Below are positions 39,401-51,400 of a DNA stretch of 64,000 nt, one piece after another (positions within the stretch are counted from its first letter, which is position 1; each line of letters starts with the position of its first letter). The notes under the pieces are model-generated. The model made no database searches. It worked only from the letters and a program-made list of their open reading frames with translations, and was not told the origin of the DNA. Source of the DNA: Mermis nigrescens (taxonomy: Eukaryota > Nematoda > Enoplea > Mermithida > Mermithidae); NCBI GenBank assembly GCA_036768485.1, contig JAVLUZ010000639.1, positions 186,001 through 250,000 on the forward strand. Reading direction: 5' to 3'. Made by a program: the position numbers and the translations under genes.

Positions 39401-42400
39401 CGGAAAAATGAGGACAAACAATTGATGAAAATCGCAAACCTTCTTTAAAATTGCTTAAAATTGAGCAAAAGCTAAGGGTTTAGACAGCCAAAATTGAATA
39501 AAGTAAATTTTCTAGGAAAATTGGGAACACTGAAGAGTAATTTATGCCGGTGATAAGACGACAAATTCACAAAAACACGGATGTTTCAGACGAAAATAGA
39601 CTTTAGCTGTAAAAACTGTAAAAACTTAATTGGTGTGTTGAATGGGTACAACTATAATATTGTACATTATTTCGCAAGTCATTCTGTGGTAACAACAAAC
39701 CCTCTTGACAGAGAGTAACCAATTTATGGAAAATGAAGGGACAGTTATTGCATTGCAGAGCTCACCTACCCATCCCCAGACAATACATGGTATATAACGA
39801 GGCATGTCCTATTTAGCCAAACAGAAATATTCTTACAACTTTATTATTTAGAAGAAGCATGAAATCAGTTTCTAGGAAAAATATTGCTGGTACTTGCTAT
39901 TACCTCAAGCACAACCCGTTTAATAATGAAGCGCAAGAAAAGCCATTAAAAACATCTGATTGAAAATGTTTGAAAATCGTAGTCAGGTAGTGCTTTATAT
40001 AATTTGTATTTTGGAAATGAAATCATTGTTAAAAAATCTACTCAAAAAATTTTAATATGCAGTGAATCAGAAAAAACATTCCAATGGTAATACTTCGCTT
40101 CTAGAATTATGCATGGAACGTAGCTGTTCACCAAGTAATATAGAAAAGCTCTAAAACACGGAAAACTTTTTTAGAATTTTGAAATCGTTTTAAGGGCAAT
40201 AATCCTGATATATGGACTACAGAATAAGTTAACGGATAATAAGCAGGGAACTTAATTTTTGATTATTTCAATAAATTAGGTTATAAAGCTTAAATCGCCA
40301 AAAATAGTCTTCAGTTTATCATTTAATTTTTGATTCATTTGATTATTTAAATGGTTATTTGATTCCTAACTTGCAATAATTAAATGCGTGCCTTTTCTTA
40401 TAAAATGAACTGAAAAACATAAATTAAAAACAAGGAAATTGTAAGTAAAATTAACAAAAATCCTTACGAGACTTATTCAGCCGTACATTGTATTTTGGGC
40501 ATGAGAGAAAAAGACTGCAAATTATTCAAGAGGGGATAACAACAACAGATCTTCTTGAAAAGATATGAAATTTCTACGGCGTAATTTTTTATGTTTCCAT
40601 TTTGGAATACCAATTTTCAATCTTATTAACAGATAAGGAAAAATAGAATAGTGAACCAATTTACACTACTTATTAAATTCCTCATATCGCACTTATTTTA
40701 GATATGGTAATTCATTACTGACACAGAAAAATTTCAAAATTCAGGTAGATTACGACGTACTAGATTGAATATGTCCATTGTAAACTATTGCAAACAAAGA
40801 TTGATCAATGAAAAAATGCAGAATTTAATGACTGCTGTTGCATTTTGATGTATTTTTACATTTTCCAAAATAATTTTACAAAGTCAACAAAGTGATTCAG
40901 GTCACGATGAATATGTTAGCAAAAAAGATGTGAAATAATGTCTACATCAGCCTACAAAATCCATAAACAGAAGGTGATATCAATACCTATAGGTACTTCC
41001 TTTACGCAAATTCAGACTATTACTGCTCATTATTTGGAGTCTTGACGGCGATAACAAGAGTTAAAATTTACAAAACCATGTCAAAAAAGTACCTATTGGT
41101 TTAGTCATAGATCAGAGACACGGAGACAAGCAAGTTTTTATTATGCAAAAAATAAAGCAATACTTTTTCGTGAGAAACACAACTAACACAACCTGCTGTT
41201 ATAAAAGCTAGCTAAGTCTAAAATTAGTTTTCCTACATTAGCAACTTTCCTATATGTCTACATAGAAAGAATAGCCCAATCTGCGACAGGTAGGAATCAT
41301 ATCCCATTAGTAGGCATGGTGGGGTAGATATAACTTAATCCTGAAACAAAAATTATAGCATTGTTTACATTAGCACAAATTTTATATTTTTCACCTATCA
41401 TCTTAGCAAGATCGACCAATTAATCCATAATCACATACACATACACAAAAGTCTTACTGTAAAACTACGCAGTGCGCTAAGCAATTGGCCGAATTTCGGA
41501 CACATTAACGTGACCCGGCGTAAAACGGAAGTATATGTAGGCAAGGCACTACTAGATCAAAACCGGAAAATAATGGCTTATTAATTCTACTACGTAATAC
41601 GATGACTAGGCCAACGGAAATACGACCGACCACTAATCAAACTAAACGTTGATTAATTGATTTAGGCCCAACAAAACTTTTGACAAAGTAAACGTATCGG
41701 AAATTGATGATAAAATCGAAATTAATTAAAATAGTCGAAGAATATCGAACAATCGATCTTATCAGCAATCAATCGCAGTGTCAAAGGAGATAAAAGTTTT
41801 GAACAAACAGGACAAAAAGGCCGTGAATTGATTCATGCGTAGGCGGATTCCAGTGAATGGAATCATTACGGAACGTGGGAAACCAAACGAACACTACGGA
41901 AACAGCGCTAAACAGTGACTAATGAACGAATGAAGGCGACCGGATGTGTGGCGCAAGCTGACGCAACGCCTACTAATAATTTCCTAATTGTACATTGGAC
42001 GAAAAAATTAAAAATTATCTGTTCACGCCCTACTCGTTGAACTTTAGATTTTGAAACTGTTTTTATATTCACTGAAAATTTTGGCAGAATGAAGAAAAAC
42101 GCTAAATCCATTTTATCTAAAAGGATGCCTTTTGTAGAAAAAATTAGCAGAAATAACACAACATTTTTCGAAAGCGCGCAAGATTGAAGCGCACAGGCAC
42201 GGAATAAAAATGCGGGAGCCGAATTCGCCGACGAACAGAAGAGTTGACGTACGAAAAAACACTCTTCAGTGATACACCCGTACATACCGGACTCCCTAAA
42301 TTTACGCACGTTGCGTTTAACGCATAATTATAATAGTAGAAAGTAATATTAGGCGAAAGTTTGCCGGATCCGGAGGGCGGCTTACGACGCTACGAAGACA

Positions 42401-45400
42401 GCTGCACGAAAACATCATCCAGCTAAGCCGTGCTATTCAGAAGCTTAAAACTTTTCTCTCTCGTTTCAGTTCGATATAAGCGGTAAGAAAAAGCGACTAC
42501 AAAGTGACGGCAAGTGACGCTCGGCGGTCTAAAAGCTTCAGCTTAATAAAACACGAAGCAGCTTACACAAGCCACGCTTTAGGAGTACGGAATGACGACC
42601 CAGCAGCCGAGGAAGAGGCTTATTGTCAAAAATCTTTCTAAAACCAACCCGTGTACTCCGCGTTATATAGGCGCGCGAAGACGGAACCGGAAACGCGAAG
42701 AGCAACAATAATAATATAATATGGTAATGTAATAATAGCGGTAATGAAAGGGAAGAAGCGGAAGCGCGGAGCGCCGAAATAGATTTTTGACGAAACACTG
42801 CACCGGAACTTTGGGGGAAAAAGTGGAAAAGACGGGGCGAAATTTAAAGAATGGGCCAAAAAACGTTCGGTAACTTCCGAGATATTATTATACGCGCTTT
42901 GCGCCGTCGAACAACAATAACCAAAAGCGTCGAATAGACGAGCTAAATATGTATACGAGAGGTGGAAGCTGAAGTATTTACGTGGAAAAGCTAGCTTTAA
43001 CTTTTTTTGTGAACGAACAGGTAAGTTAGCGTTAAAGGCCCGAAAATTTCGGGCCGGTAATAAAGAGGAGCGTTATGAATGGAACGACGACGAAATGGAT
43101 GAAATGGGGCAAAGGGCGTAAATGGAGAGAAAGGGAAAAAGGGAGAGACGGACGACGAGTTTTCGAAAGTCAGAACGCGAGGGCGGAATTTTTATGAATG
43201 GAAGCGGAAATATTAGTCGCAAATCCGGCTTTTGAGACGCGATATAAAAATGGTTTTATTGTGCATGACAATGGGGTGGCTTAAATGCCGACTCGTCTAG
43301 CTCGGCCGATTCTAAAAGTTGCGCAATTTACCTTCCTTCGATAGGTATTTTCGAATATTTCAAACGCTCTCTGCGTTGTGTAATATGTATAGGACGACAG
43401 TTTAAAGGCACTCGAGACTTATTTAACCAATCGATCTGATTTAAAATTTGAGAGCAAGTATCAATAGGCATTCGCTGAATGATTGACACTAATTTCATTG
43501 AAAAAAGCACTTCGCGCCGACCGAATCTCTTCTACGTATTAAACCCAACCGAGCGAATCACACGATCATTACCGACAATGTGCAAATTTTCCAAGTAAAT
43601 CAAAATTGTCGATAGATCGTTGACGAAATCTTCGGTTTATATCATTCATGCATTTCAAACTTACTTTTCAAAATTTTCGATCAAATATTACGTGCAATAT
43701 TGAGATGTTACGAGCGTAGAAATGAAAATGAGCATGCTGCGATGGCGATGATACGACGGAAAGAAACAGAAAAACAGCTATATATGACCTGAAGTGTAGT
43801 GGAATCATACATGTGACGGCTTAAAATTTTGGGTTTAAATATAGGGCCATTTTTAGCGGAGGCGGGGTAAATGGCCTCAAATTTTATTTGGCCAAAAACT
43901 TCCAAAAAAACACCTAAAAACGACCAAAAAATGCACATTTTTCCAAAAATTGGGGGAGGGGTCAAGAATTTCCTGGCTTAGAGGGGATGAGGGGACGAAC
44001 AACATTGGGTGAGAAGAGGGCCATATTTAAGGGAAAGGCTGCCGCCCCTCCCCCTTTTGGCCGGAAAACATTTTGAAAGGTAAGATAATGCACGGAAAGA
44101 TAGAAAACTCGAGTGTCTTTGTCGTAAAACCATCAAATTTTCGGCGCTCCGCGCCGGACGTGAAGTATTTTCCACCATTTTGGCTTAAGCGCGACCAAAA
44201 ACGACACTTTTTATATATCATAAGCACACGAGAAAACGGCGTTAGTATGCTTAATATCATGTTTAGCGCATCTGTTTCTTCAAAAGGAGTAGGTATTCAG
44301 AATGTTTGAACGAAAAAGTGGGTGCACTTCATTTTCAGCTAAAACTTTATAGATTTATGACAAAAAATTGAAGATTTTTACTATTGCATGACACGTTTAT
44401 CCCTCAATATGCCAGCCATAAACTATTGCACAGCACTTGGTTTTGTTACTTTTTACCTTCTAACAATATGAACCATTAATTCACTTTTGTCAATTTTCTG
44501 TTTCGACAATGCGTAAACAATAATGTGTTCAACGAAGTATGTGTTTAGAAAATTGATGTATGGAGGTAAATCAGGTTAAATTTTACAATTTTGAAGTTTC
44601 CAATATAATAAGGTAATTTTGGGAAAACAAAGGTTGACGACTGAAAGTAGGAAACGAACTAGCCCTGGAATTTATAGTCTTAATATTGATGCTGCAATGC
44701 ATGATTAATCGACTAATCGACGACTACATAAAAAGCCATGATAAAATGTATTCGAAATCGACATTTTTTGCTATGAGCGAGTCTTCTAGCCACTATTAAT
44801 GCAATCAGAAGAAAGAAATTTAAATATATGCACAAATCCATTCTGACTTCTAATTTTCAGTAAATACGTAAAACTAATGAATAAAATTAATGGCACGAAA
44901 TAGTGTGAACCTTTTTGTACGAGGAAGCTTCCATCCCAGTGAAATGTTTCCTGGTACATGTACAAAGAGATCCCAAAAATCTTTGTACATTTTGTACATG
45001 CAAATTTTAGTGAACTATAATATGGTAAATAAAGTAACAAGTTCTTTACAGTAAAACTGATTAATTAAACCATAAGCAGTGTAATTAATAAAATTAATAG
45101 AATTCTGAAAATAAATATATACAAGAAATTTTAAATAAGGCGCGAAGCGCAGGAAAATTTTGATATTTTGCCGTTCTCAAATAGTGTTTGCGACCCTTTA
45201 TTGACAAATATGTCAGCAAACATAAATGTCGCAGAGCTTCGTAGAATTTTGCCATTTTTCTATCATCCTAAGCATAATTTTGAAGCCTTGTGAAGGCTGA
45301 CAAAACAGAAAATTGTCGATTTGTGCGAAACAATTTTGACACACTTATCACAAATTCAAGTTAAGAATAGGCTTCTGGCAGACAAACAGAGCAAATCACT

Positions 45401-48400
45401 AAATTAGTACGAGGCACTAGCATATATTGGCTGATTCTGATTTAATCTTATAAACTCCATGCTAGAGCATTATAAAGAGGAATAACATTGTAATTAGCGC
45501 GAAGCGCCAAATTCTATTGTTTTTGCCTTTTCGACTGAATTTGTAGCAAACTTTCAGTCCGTTCAAAAATCTTTGTACGTACATTTACAAAGGTAAAGAC
45601 ATTCCGGAAAGTCTTTGCACATCGGGAAAATTTTTTGCCGAATACACAAAAACATGTTCTACAAACTAAATTTTGATTTTAGCGCCAGGTTAGCAGTGCT
45701 TTTTTGTACAAGGTCCGTTTGTACATGTACAAAGATGGTCCCCAAAAGTCATTATACATTTTGTACACACAAATTTTTGGGTACTATAATATGGTACAGT
45801 AGCGATTTTAGTGTGGCAAAAGCAGTTTTTCGACCTTTGGTAGTGTGTTTTAGCTAATTTCTGGGTTTTTAAGGGCAAAAATCACTAATAATCGTCTCAA
45901 AACGGCGCGAAGCGCCGAAAAATTGAACTTTTTTCCTTTTAGAATGCAATTTCTGCCATTATAAAGATATATAGAACATACAATTACTCATTTCGGCGCG
46001 AAGCGCCTAAAATTTTTGCGAATTTTAAAGCTTTTTTGCAGTTTTTGTCTTCCCAAAAGTCTGTGTACATCGGGAAAAGCCTTTGCCGAATACAAAAAAA
46101 CACTGCAGGTTAGTAATACTTTTCATACATGCACACTGTCAAAAGCTCTGGGGGAGAGTAAACTGAGTCTCCTTAGGAAGGGGATGAGTTATTTGTTATT
46201 ATTTAAAGCCAAATTTGGATATTTAATCTGTTGTAAATTTGTTGTATTTTGTTCTTCATGACTATTAGTGTTTAAATTTGAATCAAAACAAATAAAAATA
46301 ATGACCTTTGACATCAAATATATACGGAATAGTGCAAGAAAAGTGCCTGAAAGACAGAATTTGTAACTTAAATTCTAGAAAAAAATAACTGTAAGTATAT
46401 AATTGAAATTATGCTAATAGACGTCATCTTAGCTTTATCATCATTCGAGCAATAGGTTCTGATTCAAAATGGCCTGAGGGGTATGCCTTTCGAAAATCCT
46501 GGCAGGGGATACCCCGCTCATATGTATCCCTCCCAGTGCGCATGTGTGTTAATTTTCGTTGTTGAGCCAACCGAACAAATGACAGCATTTAATAGTGATT
46601 TGCATGACATCAAGTTAAATCAAGAGAATGAATTTTCAGCACACGATCGACGATGTATATACGAGTACAACAGCCTAATAAGTCTTATTAATTTTATGCA
46701 AATCTCGCAAGTTATTGCAAAAATAAAAGTGTCTTTATTTCTGGACGAAACTCAAGTAATTTGGATATTATATAAATTACAAATGCTTTTCCTCGTAAAA
46801 AATGAATAATATTCCAACTAAGATTGCAATAAATTTCCAGTCAAAGTGATTGCTGAGCTATTAAAACTTGCTTGGGATAACGTATTACAGCCTTTGTAAA
46901 TAATGAGATGATATGTATGCCTTTAATCAAACGAAAAAGGGCAAATCAGAGTCGTTAATGTAAAATTAAGCTGAAAAAGATCAACAACTAAACTATGAAT
47001 GTCCAACCAAACAAAGTCTGATGACAAGCAAAATACGAACCGCATTTGATACGAGTCAAGAATTCATAGGAAACTTGCGACACTTAAAAACAGATAAAAT
47101 TACATAATGTCTCGGCCGTAAGAAAGGTTTTGAGAGATGGACAATGGTTTTTCTACAGTAACTATTTATGTATTCCAGTCAAACAACAAACGATGTGATG
47201 CAAATAACAATTCAGCATCATGACCGTGACAATAAACTATTTAATCAAGTACTGAAACCAAATAATCATGTACCCACGTAAGAGCAGAATCGCTTGCACA
47301 ATAGATCATATCAGACATGTAAAGCGTGGGAATTCTAGGAAGCGGGGTAAATGGAAGAAATTCTCAGCAGTGCCTTTTAGGGCTCAAAACGATGTTTACG
47401 AACCAAAAACCATCATTCAATGGCGTTTTTAACGATGCTCCATCTTTCTACAACTAAAGAAACATAAAAATTTCTAAAAAAAATCTGAAAATTCGAATTG
47501 CACAAAATATAATCAAAAGTGAGCATATAGCTAGAACAGCTGAAAACGCCTAAGAACGGTACCTTTGCTATGAATTTTTTTGGGAAATCACGAACTCTCG
47601 GTAGGGGTTGGAAACCTTGTTGGGAGTGATCCCCGCCCCCGCCCCCAGATCATGTACGGACCAAACGCATCTTGGGAGGGGTTTGAGGATTGATTCCAAG
47701 AATGGTTGACCGATCTCTGCATAATTTTTCATTTGGTCATGTTCGGTTCAATTTGATTGGATTTTTTGCGACAAGTTAATGTTTCCTGTTTTAGAAAAAA
47801 ATCGTCAGAAACGCCATAATTTCTCGTTTTGACGCGTATCCATCGTTTTTAAGCCACATCGCGAATAAATTACGTATTTATATGTAAGTCATACTGATTT
47901 GAATCGAACTCCAGAGCACTTCAATTATGCGGTACAATCCTTTATGATTTCGTGATTTCTGTATAAAAACATGGTTGGTCGCATTTAGAACAAGAAAACG
48001 GTTTTTTTGATTGAAATTGGTCCAACTTTAAACAATAAAAAATAACCGGCATAGTACACTTCAATGTTACTCATTTTCTAAATAATCACTAAAAACGGAA
48101 AACCACTAGTTTTTACCAAAAAGTGCAGATATAATAGCGCAGGGTGAAAAGGGAATCACAGTCGAATATTATATAGCACAATTTATTTTACTACCAGTGG
48201 CGGATCTAGGATTTTCCTAGGGGGGGGCGGAACCCTGACTTGGGCGGAAAAATTAGCCGTTTTAACCCAAAAAATCGCTAAAAATCGCTCAAAAATGCTA
48301 ATTTTGCGCACTATTTTGGGCCGATGGGGGGGGGGCGGCCGCCCCCCGCCCCTATATCCGCCCCTGTTTACTACTGATATACTTCAGACTTATAAGCAAC

Positions 48401-51400
48401 GGCTCGAAAGTTTGGGTGGGGGCCGAATGACGTCTAATTTTTAGTCAAAAAAGATGTAAAATTGATAAAAAAACTCAAATTTTTCTCCCGAAAATCGATA
48501 GGGGGCGTGGGGGTGAAAATTTTCCAACTTTCGCGGATGGGGGACGTCCAACTTTGGCTAAAGGGATTCCCCGAATCCCCCTATTACATGTATGACTGCA
48601 ATGCTTAAACTTTTGTGTCCGGCCTACACTGTTACAAATATTCAAGCTGAAAGAGAAAAATTCAAATAAGTGCGCTAAAACAAGATTTGTTGAATACATA
48701 TTGTAAATTGCTAAATTGAATACATAATTAAATATTATGAAATCATGAATTTTCATAGATTTATAACCAAAAACAATAATCAATAATTAGAAATTCAAAA
48801 GCATACGCAAAAATTGACATTTCGGCTACCAACTGAGCGAAATGTCAAGCATATTACAAAGCAAAATAATAGAATGTCATAATAAGTGAAAAAAGATAAA
48901 CTACAAACACCATCGAGTAAATACTGTCAAATTATTCAATGATAATGTTCAACCCCTACTGTTCATCAAACAAACTAATATGTACGTCACAAGCATAGAT
49001 GCACAGCATGGCCACTCTTAGGAATAGTAAGTCAGCAAGGCAGGCATCTTTTTTAACCGAAAGGCGTCAAAAACTAAACTTAGAGAAATGCTAAAATAGC
49101 GTAAAAACTATGTTAATCCGCAGTTTCCGGTCAGTTTCAGAAACTTTTCCAGAAAATGTTTAATTCTCATCCATTTCTAGTATTTCAATTGTGACTCAAT
49201 TTTCCGAAAAATCCCCATTTTTCAATTTCTAAGGTTTACTCGCCACGCGTTTATATTTGGATATATATGTAAGGCTCACTCTAATAGACGGCTCGACCCT
49301 AAGACAGTAAGCCTGATCCTGATAGAGCTGAATTTCGCCAATAATCTCGTAGATTTTTCGACACTTCGCCACGTTGATCAATTGAGGATTGTTGTCCAAA
49401 ATGGTGGACAAATTCTCCTCGACCGTTATGATGCTGGCCGTGTCCAATAAACCGTTTTGTTGTTGCTGATGAATAGCGTCCGGATGGGCGGATGGATTAT
49501 TTTTGAGAAAAGTCTTGTTTTCGTTCAAATACGTCAAGCTGGTCAGATAAGTCCCTGAAAGAGGCATTTAATTTTCGGTGGGGGTAGTCGCCTATTGTTA
49601 GGGAGGGGGTTAATAAAAATTACTTTCAACTTTTGGCCAAAAACGCAAGCTTTAACAAAAAAATCGTGTGGCCATTGTTGGGGAGGGGTTAATGAAAATC
49701 ACAATCAATTTTTGGCCAAAGACGCAAGCTTTAACAAAAAATCGTGTGGCCATTGTTGGGGAGGGGTTAATGAAAATTACAATCAATTTTTGGCCAAAAA
49801 CGCATGCTTTAACAAAAAAATCGTGTGGCCATTCTTGGGGAGAGGGTTAATAAAAATTACAATCAATTTTTGGCCAAAAACGCAAGCTTTAACAAAAAAT
49901 CGTGTGGCCATTGTTGGGGAGGGGGTTTATGAAAATTACAAACAATTTTGGGCCAAAAACGCATGCTAAAAACAAAAAATCGTGTGGCCATTCTTGGGGA
50001 GGGGGCTAATGATAATTACCATCAATTTTTGGCCAAATTTGGCCAAAAACGCAAGCTTTTACAAAAAATCGTGTTAGAAAACTTTTGCGGTTTGTTTTAG
50101 GGGGGCGTGACGTCTTACCAACAAAAACAGAAAAATTGTACACTAAGACTGTGATGTAACTAGGTACACAGGCACGTACGTAGCTGACCGTCCTATTTTG
50201 GGGGACCAACACCAATTTAGGGGGACTAAGCCCAAAAGGCCAAAAATAGCACAAAATAACGTTTAAAAAGTCCTATTTTCCCTATTTTTCTGGATTTTGG
50301 GGGTCCGAACTTCCCCCCGATTCCCCCACAGATACGTGCCTGTAGGTACATCCCTACGCTCCTACTTTAGTGAACTGTTTTTAGCACTTAGGTCGTTCAC
50401 GCCCCTTAACTTTACTACGTGTTTTTGAGAGGATGTTATTTCGGCTCTCACTTTCTCCGAGTCTCAGTCGTGTCATTCAACGCGCTCTTCTTAATGTAAG
50501 ATTCATTAGTTTCTTACCTAATAAACTTGGTGATAATTAGAGCTTTACAACCTAGAAACCGTAGTGAGAAAACGAACGATTTAGTACCTACAGTACTAAT
50601 AAGCAGAAACCCGACTACATTACAAAGACTGTAGGTCAGCCCGTGGAAACTTGCCATATAATGCGGTCACATAACATCCATACGCTGGACTTTGCTAGGC
50701 AGTGGCAGATCTAGGATTTTCCTCAGAGAAGGGCGGTATGCTGAGTCGAAAAAAGGTTCAAAAAATTGCCCTTCGTGGAAAAAAATTTGTCTATCGGTGT
50801 TTTGCATCGTCTAAGTTATTTAAAATTGCTTTTGGCGCAACGTTTTTTCGAAAAATTTCAGAATTTTCAATTTTACACGAAAAAATGATTAAATTTATTC
50901 GATTTCAGAAAAAACCCAGCACAAAGCGCCGGAAAATTTGTAAAATTAAAGCTTAAAGACCTTTAGAAGCTTGAAGTACTGCTCGATCTCCTGCATTTAT
51001 AGCATTTGACGCAGAACGTCGAAAATTTTTGAAAAGTTATGCTTGAAGATAGAAGAAAACTATGCTAAAAAAGCTGATTCGCTTTTGAAACCGTCAAAAA
51101 ACTTCCCCTGAGTGAAAATATAGCTTCTGGACCGCCAAGAAAGTAAATAAATCTCATTAATAGGTATTGTCCGGCCAGAAGCGCCGGAAAAAATTTGCAA
51201 AATCATTATCACTGACGCCAAAAAGCATTGCAAATCACATATCCTTTCTTTATATCGTCAATTATTTTTGGCGATGGGGGCGGCCGCCCTTCCCCGCCCT
51301 GCCCCTCAAATCCGCCCATATTGCTTTGTAATTATGCGCTCAATTTTTAATTCGTTACATTTATCGTCAGGCACGTAGCTGGCCGTCCTATTTGGGGGGG

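Larger units (their letters stand above)
37037..49279. other. Largest Sos intron (12.2 kb)
   Basis: About 37.1-38.9 kb and 39.4-41.8 kb hold no recognised feature; they are AT-rich and comparatively free of repeats. Elements occur at 38975-39365, 43805-44060, 44900-45035, 45545-45655, 45694-46105, 46124-46548, 47318-47670, 48195-48366, 48395-48600 and 48998-49240. A CpG-bearing segment lies at 41.85-43.3 kb. Confidence 0.7.

Noticed and set aside
41908..42309. A 133-codon minus-strand frame in the CpG-bearing island
   Set aside because: Composition is not convincingly protein-like, no family or splice context is seen; kept only as part of the island observation.
43328..43510. This frame as an extra Sos exon between SIR and GFFES
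   Set aside because: The flanking Sos exons join in phase 0 and match the family directly; this exon would leave phase 2 and break frame.
49595..49969. A 124-codon open frame on the plus strand with internally repeating protein text
   Set aside because: It is the minisatellite read through; the frame is open only because units are near-identical and close to a multiple of three.
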